Below, piece by piece: positions 33,563 through 41,066 of a DNA stretch of 64,000 nucleotides. Position numbers and translations under genes: made by a program. The notes under the pieces are model-generated. The model saw nothing but the letters and a program-made list of their open reading frames with translations. It searched no databases and was not told the origin of the DNA. How positions within the stretch are numbered: position 1 is the first letter of the stretch; every line of letters begins with the position of its first letter. The DNA is taken from the NCBI RefSeq assembly GCF_004341105.1, contig NZ_SLZK01000003.1, positions 1,033,055 to 1,097,054 of the forward strand. Reading direction: 5' to 3'. The DNA comes from Rhizobium sp. BK418. GTDB taxonomy: Bacteria; Pseudomonadota; Alphaproteobacteria; Rhizobiales; Rhizobiaceae.

Positions 33563-33925
33563 ATGGCCAAGAAAAACAGGATTCCCAGGAAGATCGTGGG
33601 TTACAAGATTCCCAAAGCAATCCGGAAATCGCCTATGATACGCGGCCTGCTGGCGAGCGATATCGGGCGGGGCATTCTTGCAAACGCGGTGACGGCCGCT
33701 GCCGGTGCCGCCGCGACCGTGCTGCTCAGCGAAAGCGACGAGATGTCGGGTGCTGCCGGCAAGGGTGCCCGCAAGGGCAAGCGTGCGCTCGGCATTGCGG
33801 GTTCGGCCATGAGCAGCGCCGCCGATGCGGCTATCGACGTGATCAGGAGTTCGGCTCGCGACGCGCTGCCGAAAAAAATGCAGAAAGATATCCGAGACCG
33901 CCCTCAGCGGGGCGCGATGCACTGA
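33563..33925 (+). CDS. Hypothetical basic protein, Ala-rich
   Basis: A 120-residue protein starting MAKKNRIPRKIVGYKIPKAIRKSP, with AGGAG before the ATG. A basic N-terminus is followed by a small-residue helix (ILANAVTAAAGAAATVLLSESDEM) and a second basic segment. It might associate with membrane or DNA. Its end overlaps the next open region in another frame. It is divergent from the CYTH gene. No family recognised. Confidence 0.6.
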   Translation: MAKKNRIPRKIVGYKIPKAIRKSPMIRGLLASDIGRGILANAVTAAAGAAATVLLSESDEMSGAAGKGARKGKRALGIAGSAMSSAADAAIDVIRSSARDALPKKMQKDIRDRPQRGAMH

Positions 33926-34239
33926 CGATCGCGCCCGTTTCCGATGAGCAGCTCGATAGCGGCGCCATAGAGCGATTTGCGCTCGCCCATTTCGGCCGCG
34001 CCGGTCTGGAAAAGGCTGCGGTGGCCGGCCTGGTGCGGATGATGGTGCAGCTCATCAAGAAGCATCCGTTCATCGCAGCCGAGGTCATCCTCGCCGGCGC
34101 GAGCCGGGCCGGCGTGGTCGGCTACGGAGAGCTCAGCCGGCGGTTTGCCGGCCGCATAGCCACGTCAGATAGGAAGACGGCACAATCCGTGCCGTCTGTC
34201 CCATTGGCCGGGACCGGAAATAGCACCGACGGCGGCTGA
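33922..34239 (+). CDS. Hypothetical protein, start unclear, overlapping the previous gene
   Basis: About 105 codons in the frame entered where the previous gene stops. The sequence reads as coding (SDEQLDSGAIERFALAHFGRAGLEKAAVAGLVRMM, then KKHPFIAAEVILAGASRAGVVGYGELSRRF). No ATG, GTG or TTG exists before the conserved-looking part; CTG at 33922 overlaps the upstream TGA. It could use that CTG, or be the second half of one protein joined by a frameshift, or be a broken gene. Not recognised. Confidence 0.5.
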   Translation: MTIAPVSDEQLDSGAIERFALAHFGRAGLEKAAVAGLVRMMVQLIKKHPFIAAEVILAGASRAGVVGYGELSRRFAGRIATSDRKTAQSVPSVPLAGTGNSTDGG

Positions 34240-34259
34240 CATGGCGCAGCCGGCTCAAT

Positions 34260-34580
34260 TTACCGCCCCACCTCGATCCGCCCCTTCATATTCGGATGAT
34301 AACGGCAGATATAATCCACCGCCCCATCCACCTTGACCACGGTCGAACCCGACTTGCCGGCGGATATCACCACATCGAAATTGCCTTTCGACGTCGCGGT
34401 GTGATCGATCATGTCCTTGTTGCGCCAGACGATCGTATCGCCCGGATGCGCAGTGACTACCGCAGGGTTGAATCCCAGTTTCTCCATGGTGACCTCGATC
34501 GTGGCAGCACTTGCGGCCGTTGCCGTAAGAGAAAGGCCGGCCGCAAGGCAGAGGCTCGGCAGGAGCGCCATGGCCATCAT
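34260..34580 (-). CDS. Cupredoxin (amicyanin/plastocyanin-like), exported
   Basis: A 106-residue type I copper protein. Signal peptide about residues 1-25 (ALLPSLCLAAGLSLTATAASAA). Copper ligands are visible: His in DHTATSKG (about residue 61) and the loop CRYHPNM (Cys, His, Met near 91-97). It probably carries electrons in the periplasm. Its start overlaps the DUF4142 stop by 4 bases, so they form one operon, likely driven by the ECF-type promoter at 35149-35178. A broken copy lies at 32588. Confidence 0.88.
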   Translation of the reverse strand: MMAMALLPSLCLAAGLSLTATAASAATIEVTMEKLGFNPAVVTAHPGDTIVWRNKDMIDHTATSKGNFDVVISAGKSGSTVVKVDGAVDYICRYHPNMKGRIEVGR

Positions 34581-35098
34581 TTCATCATCGAGGCAACATG
34601 CTCGGCATGCTGCTCATGGCCCTGGAACATCTTCAGGCCTGTTTCGAGCAGGGACTTCAGGTCCGGGTTCTGCGCGGCCGGGATCAGCGTCGTCTGCAGG
34701 GCATCGTTGACCTTCTTGTGGTAGGCGACTTCATTGTCGATATAGGCCTTGTCGAAGGCCGCACCCTTCAGCTTGGACAGCTTCTTCAACTCGGCTTTGG
34801 CATCCGATGTCAGCGATTTGCTGGTATCGTTGTCCTCGGGCTTCACGTTGAGCTTCTTGAGGAGATCGGTTGCCTGCTTGTTGACGGCCTCGTGGTCGCG
34901 CATCATATCCTTGGCAAAGGCGACGACCTCCTTGTCCTTGGATTTCTGGACCGCCAACTTGGCCGCGTCGATATCGATGACGCCGGCCGTATAGGCGATA
35001 TGGGCGATCTGCGGATCGGTGGGTGCCGCGCCGGCGGCAAAGGCCGCAGGCGCGGAGAGCGCGAAAGCGGCAAGGGCGGCGATAAGGTGTTTGTGCAT
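34577..35098 (-). CDS. DUF4142 family exported protein
   Basis: A 173-residue protein with a signal peptide (MHKHLIAALAAFALSAPAAFAAG) and a DUF4142 helical bundle: DPQIAHIAYTAGVIDIDAAKLA, then VAFAKDMMRDHEAVNKQATDLL and a C-terminal HEQHAEHV. This family has a ferritin-like four-helix look and is often under extracytoplasmic-stress control; its biochemical role is unknown. First gene of the operon with the cupredoxin; start 35098 fits the signal peptide. Confidence 0.88.
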   Translation of the reverse strand: MHKHLIAALAAFALSAPAAFAAGAAPTDPQIAHIAYTAGVIDIDAAKLAVQKSKDKEVVAFAKDMMRDHEAVNKQATDLLKKLNVKPEDNDTSKSLTSDAKAELKKLSKLKGAAFDKAYIDNEVAYHKKVNDALQTTLIPAAQNPDLKSLLETGLKMFQGHEQHAEHVASMMK

Positions 35099-35148
35099 CT
35101 CAGTCCTCCATCCGGCGACACGGCGCCGGTCGATGTTTTCGACGCAGA

Positions 35149-35178
35149 ATTGGACTCCGGGATTGCGCAAACGTTCCC
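35149..35178 (-). promoter_or_regulatory. ECF-type promoter of the DUF4142-cupredoxin operon
   Basis: Read on the minus strand: GGGAAC (35178-35173), 18 bases, TCCAAT (35154-35149). The same two blocks with the same spacing occur on the plus strand before the sigma factor gene, and the bases after GGGAAC also match (TTTGCG). GGAAC is the usual -35 of ECF sigma factors. The likely user is the sigma factor encoded next door. Confidence 0.65.
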
Positions 35179-35237
35179 GTCTGGGGGAGTGGACAGAAAA
35201 GATTCTTCCCTCCTTTTTCGGGAGCCCCGGATTTTTC

Positions 35238-35267
35238 GGGAACCTTTGCGGTCAGCCGGCATCCAAT
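35238..35267 (+). promoter_or_regulatory. ECF-type promoter of the sigma factor gene (autoregulation)
   Basis: GGGAAC (35238-35243), 18-base spacer beginning CTTTGCG, TCCAAT (35262-35267), then AAAAAGGA and ATG at 35287. It matches the divergent promoter in both blocks and spacing, which suggests that the sigma factor drives its own gene and the neighbouring operon. Confidence 0.65.
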
Positions 35268-35286
35268 GCGGGAAAAAGGATGAGCC

Positions 35287-35961
35287 ATGGCGCAGCAGGC
35301 CGAGATTTCGAGAACAGAGAAAAGCGACCCCGAGCTGGTGGCGATGGCGCTGGCGCGCGATGCCGAAGGTTTTCGCGCCATCATGCGGCGCTATAACCGG
35401 CGGCTGTTTCGCATCGCGCGGGGCATATTGCGCGATGATGCGATGGCCGAGGATGCGCTGCAGGAGGCCTATCTCAAGGCCTTCCGCCACCTTGGCGATT
35501 TCCAGGGCGCCAGCGCCTTTTCTACCTGGCTGACGCGCATCGTCATGAACGAGGCGCTCGCCCGGCTTCGCAAGGTGCGCCGAATGCCGGAGGTGCCCGT
35601 CGATACGATGCAAGGCCGCATCCTCGATTTCCCGACCGGTTCGCCGATCGACAACCCCGAGACCACTATGGCGCAGCGACAGATCCTGAAACTCGTGGAA
35701 GAGGCGACCGACAACCTGCCGGAGGAATTCCGCCTCGTCTTCATTGCCCGGGTGATCGAGGAGATGAGCGTCGAGGAAACCGCCGAGCTTCTCGACTTGA
35801 AGCCGGAAACGGTGCGTAGCCGACTGCACCGCGCCCGCGCGCTGCTCCGCCGCGAGCTCGACCAGCTGATCGGGCCGATCGCGCTCGATGCCTTCCCCTT
35901 TGCCGGCTGGAAATGCGATCGCCTGACGGAGAAGGTGATGGGCAAGCTGATGGGGCCGTGA
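35287..35961 (+). CDS. ECF RNA polymerase sigma factor
   Basis: A 224-residue group 4 sigma factor. Region 2 spans about residues 25-95 (MRRYNRRLFRIARGIL, DAEDALQEAYLKAFRHLGDF, FSTWLTRIVMNEAL), and region 4 about 135-190 (LPEEFRLVFIARVIEEMSVEETAELLDLKPETVRSRLHRAR). No anti-sigma gene follows, unlike most ECF loci; a 45-codon membrane ORF lies convergent just downstream. It probably activates its own promoter and the divergent DUF4142-cupredoxin operon, suggesting a role in envelope or oxidative stress (inferred). Confidence 0.92.
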   Translation: MAQQAEISRTEKSDPELVAMALARDAEGFRAIMRRYNRRLFRIARGILRDDAMAEDALQEAYLKAFRHLGDFQGASAFSTWLTRIVMNEALARLRKVRRMPEVPVDTMQGRILDFPTGSPIDNPETTMAQRQILKLVEEATDNLPEEFRLVFIARVIEEMSVEETAELLDLKPETVRSRLHRARALLRRELDQLIGPIALDAFPFAGWKCDRLTEKVMGKLMGP

Positions 35962-35967
35962 GAGGCT

Positions 35968-36105
35968 CTATTTCGGCTCCGGCTGCTGGATGACGGGCGG
36001 CGGCGTCTTGCTCTTGGTGCCGCTGCCGTCGAACATTTTCACCGCCAATATGCCGACGACCGATGCGATCATCGCTGCCAGGATTATCAACATCAATGGT
36101 CGCAT
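35968..36105 (-). CDS. Small single-span membrane protein, 45 aa
   Basis: A 45-codon frame: MRPLMLIILAAMIASVVGILAVKMF (one membrane span) followed by a Lys/Pro/Gln tail (GTKSKTPPPVIQQPEPK). The clean signal-anchor shape and fit between neighbours (6 bases from the sigma factor stop, convergent) support it as real. Many Rhizobium genomes carry such mini-proteins. Function unknown. Confidence 0.55.
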   Translation of the reverse strand: MRPLMLIILAAMIASVVGILAVKMFDGSGTKSKTPPPVIQQPEPK

Positions 36106-36212
36106 GGGACGATCCGATCCTGAAATTGTTGGTCGGGCTCTAAGGCCTAGAGTTCCTGTCCGGGGTTGGGGACTGTGGTGCTATATTGGAGATGATGCGG
36201 AGCCCTTTCCCA

Positions 36213-36569
36213 TCATTCTTCTTCTCGGCCAAATCTCGGGGAGGCAGCCAGTCCGAGAAAAACTGTTACAGCCCGATTGAACCGAACCACGTCCTCATCG
36301 TCGAGCCGCCCGAGCTGGTCGCCGACCTTGGATTTGGGGACCGTCGTGATCTTGTCTACCATCAACCGTGAGGGAGAGCGCAGGCCATTTCGCTCATTCG
36401 GCTCGACCGGGAGCCGGAACAGCGGTGCGTCGGTCGGGTCGGTGGTGAAGGCGCAAATCGTGATCGAGTCCGTAGCGTCGAAGCTGTCGTCCTGTACGAC
36501 GACGACGGGGCGGGGTTTGCCGGCATAATCCTTGCCGCCGGCGACGGTCCAAATCTCTCCGCGCTTCAT
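36213..36569 (-). CDS. MazF/PemK-type toxin
   Basis: A 118-residue MazF-family endoribonuclease: MKRGEIWTVAGG and KPRPVVVVQDDSF carry the conserved start, TICAFTTD follows, then NGLRSPSRLMVDKITTVPKSK and IGRL-like DQLGRLDDEDV. These toxins cleave mRNA at short motifs. It overlaps the antitoxin stop by 4 bases, antitoxin first, as in MazEF. The protein is full-length. Expression should be repressed by the antitoxin complex at the palindrome 36807-36820. Confidence 0.88.
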   Translation of the reverse strand: MKRGEIWTVAGGKDYAGKPRPVVVVQDDSFDATDSITICAFTTDPTDAPLFRLPVEPNERNGLRSPSRLMVDKITTVPKSKVGDQLGRLDDEDVVRFNRAVTVFLGLAASPRFGREEE

Positions 36570-36790
36570 TCATCGTCCCAGTCTGAGACCGCGTCGATGA
36601 ATGCCTGATCCTCGTGGGCACGGGCACTGGCGGCCACCGCCAGAGACTGGCGGTGCGCCTCCGACTTGAACGATGATGCGCGCACATCCGGCACCCAGAT
36701 CTGGATCGGGCGCAGACCTTGCGATCGCAGACGCTCACGATGTTCGCGCACCTTCTCGCGTGAGGACTTCGGACTTGATACTCCAGCCAT
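36566..36790 (-). CDS. MazE-type antitoxin (DUF3018)
   Basis: A 74-residue antitoxin: REKVREHRERLRSQGLRPIQIWVPDVRASSFKSEAHRQS is the DUF3018 type of ribbon-helix-helix-like DNA binder, and the acidic end FIDAVSDWDDE would bind and neutralise MazF. The stop overlaps the toxin start by 4 bases. A palindromic operator lies 17 bases upstream of the ATG. Confidence 0.87.
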   Translation of the reverse strand: MAGVSSPKSSREKVREHRERLRSQGLRPIQIWVPDVRASSFKSEAHRQSLAVAASARAHEDQAFIDAVSDWDDE

Positions 36791-36806
36791 GACAATGCTC
36801 CAGCAG

Positions 36807-36820
36807 GGTTACATGTAACC
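36807..36820. promoter_or_regulatory. 14-bp palindrome, likely MazEF operator
   Basis: GGTTACATGTAACC is a perfect palindrome 17 bases upstream of the antitoxin ATG (minus strand), where self-repression sites of MazEF operons are found. It is short enough to bind one antitoxin dimer. Confidence 0.55.
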
Positions 36821-36946
36821 TACCATGAGATGGATGCTATTGCCAGCGCTTTCCAGAAAGGCATCGCTGCCTGTGTCAGGAAAAGATGCCTATCCATCCT
36901 CGAACTTTCTTTGATCCTCGGCGTTCCCGGATCAAAGGAGCCCATC

Positions 36947-37150
36947 ATGTCCAGACGCAAATTCAAGAGGCTGACCAGGCGGCTGATGGGTCGGTTCGAT
37001 GACGTTCAGACCCTGCTCGACGAGATCGAAGGCAGTGCGATAAAACTCCAGGCGAGCTGTGACGAGGATGCCGAAGGCGAGGGCGTCGCGCACCCCACGG
37101 TGCAGGTGCCGCAATGGCCGCGGCATGGGGCGGCGCCGGCCGCGCTGTAA
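36947..37150 (+). CDS. Hypothetical protein, 67 aa
   Basis: A 67-residue protein, MSRRKFKRLTRRLMGRFDDVQTLLDEIEGSAIKLQ followed by an acidic stretch and a Pro/Trp tail. AAAGGAG sits 6 bases before the ATG, a strong start signal. The basic N-terminal helix followed by DDVQTLLDEIE suggests a small helical protein. It is convergent with the LysR gene. No family recognised. Confidence 0.5.
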   Translation: MSRRKFKRLTRRLMGRFDDVQTLLDEIEGSAIKLQASCDEDAEGEGVAHPTVQVPQWPRHGAAPAAL

Positions 37151-37156
37151 CAGCCT

Positions 37157-38023
37157 TCAGGCACGCTCGCATCTGCCGGCAAACAGATCCGCATGGGCGG
37201 CAAACAGCGCGCCCAGCCTGTCGATGACAGTGCGCACTTCCGGCCGCTGGCGCTCATCTTCGTGCACGGCGATCCAGATATCGTAAGTCAGGCTGTCGAT
37301 CACAGGCCCGGCGCGGACGAGTCCGGGCTCGGCATCGCCCATGAAGCAGGGCAGCAGCCCGCGGCCGGCGCCGCCGCGGATGAGGTGGAGCAGCATCAGC
37401 GGCGTGTTCGTCCAGCTGGTGATCCAGTGGTCGGGCTGCTCGAAGGTCCATTTGTCGGCCGGTGTTACCGCAATCTCCGTTCCGAGCGAAATCCAGTTGT
37501 GATTGGCGGCATCGAAAGTGCTGGCCTGATAGGCCGCATGGGCAACGGAGACGGAGCGGCGCGTGGCGAAATTGCCGCGCTCCGGCCGGCCGTGCATGAT
37601 GGCGAGATGGGCCTCGCGATAGGTGAGATCGAGGCCGGTATCGAGCGCCTTGTAGCACATGCGGAACCTGTCTTGCGGCTGCCAGACGGCGGGCAGGTGG
37701 CCGGCGATGAACCATAACATCCAGGCATCCGCCCCGATGGAGACGATCGGCAGGGTCAGGACGTCGCCGCGCCAGTCGGCGATCGTTTCAGCCGCCTGCT
37801 GCATGACCTGAACGCGCTCGAACAGCGTCTCGCCGTCCGTGGCCAGAAGATAGCCGGTCGGGCCGCGCCGGAAGAGCGTGCGCCCGGTTGCCCGCTCCAG
37901 CGCCAGCATGCGCCTGCCGATGGTAGGCGCGCTGAGACCCGTCCGTGCCGCCGCACCGGTCAGGCCGCCTGACGTCGCGACATGGAAGAAGAGCTGCAGA
38001 TCGTCCCAGCTGGCCTCTTTCAT
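37157..38023 (-). CDS. LysR family transcriptional regulator
   Basis: A 288-residue LysR-type regulator. The N-terminal winged helix-turn-helix is clear (WDDLQLFFHVATSGGLTGAAARTGLSAPTIGRRMLALERATGRTLFRR, about residues 6-55), followed by an effector domain. It probably controls the divergent gene at 38113 or the membrane gene beyond, but no target is shown by the sequence. The effector is unknown. ATG 38023 gives the usual start four residues before the HTH. Confidence 0.92.
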   Translation of the reverse strand: MKEASWDDLQLFFHVATSGGLTGAAARTGLSAPTIGRRMLALERATGRTLFRRGPTGYLLATDGETLFERVQVMQQAAETIADWRGDVLTLPIVSIGADAWMLWFIAGHLPAVWQPQDRFRMCYKALDTGLDLTYREAHLAIMHGRPERGNFATRRSVSVAHAAYQASTFDAANHNWISLGTEIAVTPADKWTFEQPDHWITSWTNTPLMLLHLIRGGAGRGLLPCFMGDAEPGLVRAGPVIDSLTYDIWIAVHEDERQRPEVRTVIDRLGALFAAHADLFAGRCERA

Positions 38024-38112
38024 CTGTGAAAACCCCCTTTTATCCGCGCGTCTACCTTTGCGGGTGAGCGCGCCTTAGGTCAGTTGCATCTGACATAGAT
38101 GGAGGCAGGACG

Positions 38113-38385
38113 ATGCTTCTCAACTGGATCATGCTTTCAAACGAGCTTCGCGGAAAATGCCGCCAGCAGAGACGAGACCCGCTCGCCGATCCGCTCGATG
38201 CGCCCGAATGGGATGGCCTGCGCTGGGCCTTGCCGCTGCTTGGGTGGATGGCGCGAAGGTCTTTCGGGGCCGGCCGAGCAAAACAGGTGCCGCGACCAAA
38301 GCCGGGGATCGAGCTTTCACCGGGAGCCAAAGCTAAGTCCTGTGAAAGGCCGGATGGACGCTTCGCCTCAAATCTATCGCGGTGA
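38113..38385 (+). CDS. Hypothetical small protein, divergent from LysR gene
   Basis: A 90-codon frame starting MLLNWIMLSNELRG, preceded by GGAGGCAGGACG. It is Arg-rich with a middle segment WDGLRWALPLLGWMARR. The last third looks like random GC-rich sequence. A gene divergent from a LysR regulator is often its target, which adds some support. It could equally be non-coding. Confidence 0.35.
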   Translation: MLLNWIMLSNELRGKCRQQRRDPLADPLDAPEWDGLRWALPLLGWMARRSFGAGRAKQVPRPKPGIELSPGAKAKSCERPDGRFASNLSR

Positions 38386-38482
38386 GATTGCAATGTTGTC
38401 CCGCGCCACACCCGCCCGGAACAAACAGCGTGCACCGGCGTTCGATCCCCGCGAACACATTCAATTCACGGAGGATTTTCAA

Positions 38483-38560
38483 ATGGGTCGCGGTATTCTT
38501 CTCTGGCTTCTGGGTATCCCGTTGCCGCTCGTCATTCTGCTCGTTCTCTTCACGCGATAG
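38483..38560 (+). CDS. 25-aa hydrophobic micro-protein
   Basis: A 25-codon frame: MGRGILLWLLGIPLPLVILLVLFTR, almost all one membrane span with an arginine at each end, preceded by GGAGGATTTTCAA. It stops 9 bases before the next gene, so the two are likely co-transcribed. Such tiny one-span proteins with an IP.P kink are frequent in Rhizobiales. Function unknown. Confidence 0.6.
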   Translation: MGRGILLWLLGIPLPLVILLVLFTR

Positions 38561-38569
38561 GAGGCTGCC

Positions 38570-39532
38570 ATGTCTCTTGCTGAAGACAGGCCCGTTGCCG
38601 AAGGCTCCGGCCTCGGAAGCGGGCGGGCCGGCGTGATGCCGGTCGAATCGTCGAAGTCGGCCATCGCCTGGGGGCCCGTCATCGGCGGCGCCGTGGCGGC
38701 GACGGGCATCACGCTCATCCTCCTGCTGCTCGGCTCCGGCGTCGGGCTGACGATGGTTTCCCCCTGGTCGGGGCAAAGCAGTTCGGCCGCAACCGTCGGC
38801 GTCACCGCGGCGATCTGGCTGGTCGTCGTGCAGTGGCTGTCGTCCGCGATGGGCGGATATCTGACCGGGCGCCTGAGGACGAAATGGGCGGCGATCCACA
38901 CCGACGAGGTCTTCTTCCGCGATACCGCGCACGGCTTCCTGAGTTGGGCGCTGGCGACCGTCTTCGTCGCCGGCTTCCTGGCATCGTCGTTGACCTCGCT
39001 CGCCGGCGCCGGGGCGAGTGCTGCCGGCCAGGCCGCGATGGCGGCCGGCGTCGCCGGAAGTTCCGCTGCCGCTGCCTCGGCTTCGGACACGAATTCGACG
39101 GGTCCGGGCCTATCCACCGCCTATTTCACCGACGCGCTGCTGCGGCCACAGAATATCGCCAATCGCGCCAACGAGGATAATGGTGCGGCCGCTGCCGAGA
39201 TCTCCCGCATCCTGCTGCAGGGGGCGGCGAACGGCTCGGTGCCGGACGGCGACAAGACCTATATCGCCGGCATCGTTTCGGCCCGAACGGGGCTTTCCGA
39301 GGCCGATGCCCGCGCCAGGGTCGATACCGTGCTGAAGCAGATCGACGACGCCAAGACTGCAGCACAGGCTGCCGCCGACAAGGCCCGCAAGGCAGCTGCG
39401 ACGTCGGCATTGATCGGCTCGCTGTCGCTCATCGTCGGCGCCTTCATCGCTGCTGCGGCTGCCGCATTCGGCGGGCATCAGCGCGATGAGGAAGAGGATC
39501 TCGTTGCGACCAGCCGTGGCCCGCTGGTGTAA
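38570..39532 (+). CDS. Hypothetical multi-span membrane protein
   Basis: A 320-residue membrane protein: an N-terminal polar part, a span (IAWGPVIGGAVAATGITLILLLLGSGVGL), then AAIWLVVVQWLSSAMGGYLTGRLRTKW and LSWALATVFVAGFLASSL, a long Ala/Ser-rich periplasmic region, and a last span (ATSALIGSLSLIVGAFIAAAAAAFGG) with a short acidic tail. In rhizobia such proteins are often named PhnA-like without functional support. Co-transcribed with the 25-aa micro-protein. A bidirectional hairpin terminator follows. Confidence 0.75.
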   Translation: MSLAEDRPVAEGSGLGSGRAGVMPVESSKSAIAWGPVIGGAVAATGITLILLLLGSGVGLTMVSPWSGQSSSAATVGVTAAIWLVVVQWLSSAMGGYLTGRLRTKWAAIHTDEVFFRDTAHGFLSWALATVFVAGFLASSLTSLAGAGASAAGQAAMAAGVAGSSAAAASASDTNSTGPGLSTAYFTDALLRPQNIANRANEDNGAAAAEISRILLQGAANGSVPDGDKTYIAGIVSARTGLSEADARARVDTVLKQIDDAKTAAQAAADKARKAAATSALIGSLSLIVGAFIAAAAAAFGGHQRDEEEDLVATSRGPLV

Positions 39533-39584
39533 ACCGTCATTCCGAACAGGGGCGCTGCCTCTGTCTCTTATGGTCTACCGCATG

Positions 39585-39619
39585 GTCACCCCCTCTGTCT
39601 GGCAGAAAGAGGGGGTGAC
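39585..39619. terminator. Bidirectional terminator hairpin
   Basis: GTCACCCCCTCT (39585-39596) pairs with AGAGGGGGTGAC (39608-39619), 12 perfect base pairs with an 11-base loop, between the convergent ends of the genes at 38570 and 39644. It shares its core with the larger palindrome at 32344-32530, so it is probably a repeat element used as a terminator. Confidence 0.55.
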
Positions 39620-39643
39620 GCAGCCGCCGGTGCGGCCCCGACA

Positions 39644-40036
39644 TCATGGCCTGGCGAGATGCCAAACGCCTTCGGCCCCGTCGCCGTGGATATCCCCACG
39701 CTTGGAATCGAAGTGATAAGTGTAGAGCGGCGAGCCCTTGTAGGCCCATTGCTTTACCCCGGTCGATCGCGCGACGACGCTCCAGGGGCCGGAAGCCTTG
39801 GCACCTGCCGGCGCCACGAAGGGAGGCCAGGCGACAGCGCAGAGCAGCGTACAGTTGGACTTTCCAGGCTGATCCTTATCGAACGTGTAGAGCGACCGGC
39901 CGTCAGCATCGGCCAGCAGCTTCTGCTGTCCGCTGGTAACGACGGTGGCGGGCGAGATCGGCTTTGCCTCTGCAAGCGATGCAGACATCAGGGCGAAGCC
40001 GAGTGATACTGTGAGGGTTTTCATGGTTCCAGACAT
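39644..40036 (-). CDS. Exported COG4315-type protein (YxFxxD repeats)
   Basis: A 130-residue protein with a signal peptide (MKTLTVSLGFALMSASLAEA) and two repeat motifs of the COG4315 family, DGRSLYTFDKD and GSPLYTYHFD, plus CTLLCAVAWPPF, a CxxxC between them, and a terminal GAEGVWHLARP. The family comprises small secreted or lipid-anchored proteins with no known function. Start ATG 40036 with AAAGGA upstream; ATG 40024 is the alternative. Confidence 0.82.
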   Translation of the reverse strand: MSGTMKTLTVSLGFALMSASLAEAKPISPATVVTSGQQKLLADADGRSLYTFDKDQPGKSNCTLLCAVAWPPFVAPAGAKASGPWSVVARSTGVKQWAYKGSPLYTYHFDSKRGDIHGDGAEGVWHLARP

Positions 40037-40204
40037 TGCTGGTCCTTTCTGCCGCTCCTTGATACCTGGACAGGAGGGGTTCCTGCCGGCCGCAGGCGGC
40101 ATTCGGTTTATATTGGTAAAGAGCGATGTTTCGGCCACATCAGGATCACCGGCTTAGCCAGAATTTGTAACTGTACGAAGGTCGGGAGAGCGGTAGAGGC
40201 GCTG

Positions 40205-40459
40205 GTGACCGTGGAGCTGAAGCTGCATGGCGAAGCGGATATGCGCCGCTTTCTCGACATCGCCATCGCCGAGGAGGCCGTTTCGCAAGCCTATGCCGTT
40301 ACCGGCGAAACCGATGTCGTCCTGATGCTGCGCCTGCGCGACATGGAGGAATTCGACGCGCTCAGCGAACGTCTTTTCCGCGACGAAAACAATGTCGCCC
40401 GCTATTTCACCATGATCGTCATCCGCACAGCGAAAGACGAGCCCGCCATCCGGCTTTGA
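40205..40459 (+). pseudogene. Lrp/AsnC ligand-binding domain only (probable remnant)
   Basis: An 84-residue stretch matching only the C-terminal RAM/ligand-binding domain of Lrp/AsnC regulators (VELKLHGEADMRRFLDIA, YAVTGETDVVLMLRLRDMEEFDALSERLF, and ARYFTMIVIR). The DNA-binding N-terminus is missing, yet the same frame continues upstream with residues (GRAVEALV) that belong to the full-length family before homology ends. This suggests a 5'-truncated gene rather than a natural stand-alone RAM protein. A GTG at 40205 could still start it. Confidence 0.6.
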
Positions 40460-40502
40460 TGGGGCTTGTCTGGGGTAGGTGGTGAAGGTTCGAACCTGAA
40501 AA

Positions 40503-40648
40503 AGACCCCGCCCCAACCCCTCCCCACAAGGGGGAGGGGCTTAACCTGCCGCGCCGGCTTTCCCGATCTTTAGCATTTCGAGAGGAGCGACGTGGGTGCC
40601 GCAGGGTAGTCCCTCCCCCTTGTGGGGAGGGGTTGGGGAGGGGTCTTT
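40503..40648. repeat. Inverted repeat pair (AGACCCCGCCCCAACCCC type)
   Basis: AGACCCCGCCCCAACCCCTC and CACAAGGGGGAGGGG at 40503-40540 are mirrored at 40611-40648 (CCTCCCCCTTGTGGGGAGG, then GGTTGGGGAGGGGTCT). The 70-base centre has no coding potential. It is an intergenic mosaic palindrome of the rhizobial type between a regulator remnant and a convergent gene. Confidence 0.65.
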
Positions 40649-40666
40649 GCCAGTTGCACAACGCGG

Positions 40667-40957
40667 CTACTTCCCTTGGATCAGCAGCCCCAGCGGCATC
40701 AGCGGCTGGACCGGCATCAGGTCGTAGCTCATCAGGCCGGCGGCCACGAGTGGCAGGGTGGCGAGAGAGGCGCGGGCCGCCTCGACGGACTCGGCATTCA
40801 TGAGGAAGATCGGGCCGGCATTTTCCCGGAACCAGAACTGCTCGACCTCGCCGCTGAGATAGTGTTTCAGCGTCGCCGGCACTTCACGCGGCAGGTATTC
40901 CTTCAGCTGCTCTTGCGTCAGCGGGGCGTTGGCGGTTGCGATAGCCATGACTTTCAT
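40667..40957 (-). CDS. Hypothetical YciI/muconolactone-isomerase-like small protein
   Basis: A 96-residue protein: MKVMAIATANAPLTQEQLKEYLPREVPATLKHYLSGEVEQFWFREN, then GPIFLMNAESVEAARASLATLPLVAAGLMSYDLMPVQPLMPLGLL. The pattern of a ferredoxin-like small domain with a conserved FWF, and a mention of subtracting terms (PLVAAGLM), fits the YciI/muconolactone isomerase-like group. GGAGATTACCG precedes the ATG. It is divergent from a GlxA-type regulator, which probably controls it. Confidence 0.7.
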   Translation of the reverse strand: MKVMAIATANAPLTQEQLKEYLPREVPATLKHYLSGEVEQFWFRENAGPIFLMNAESVEAARASLATLPLVAAGLMSYDLMPVQPLMPLGLLIQGK

Positions 40958-41066
40958 CGGTAATCTCCTTTTTGATCCCGATTGCGATAGCGGACGCGGA
41001 AAGATCTAGCCTGCGGCAGGCCAGGGGGGTATTGTCACAAATGACAATAACAGGGCCATTTACGCC

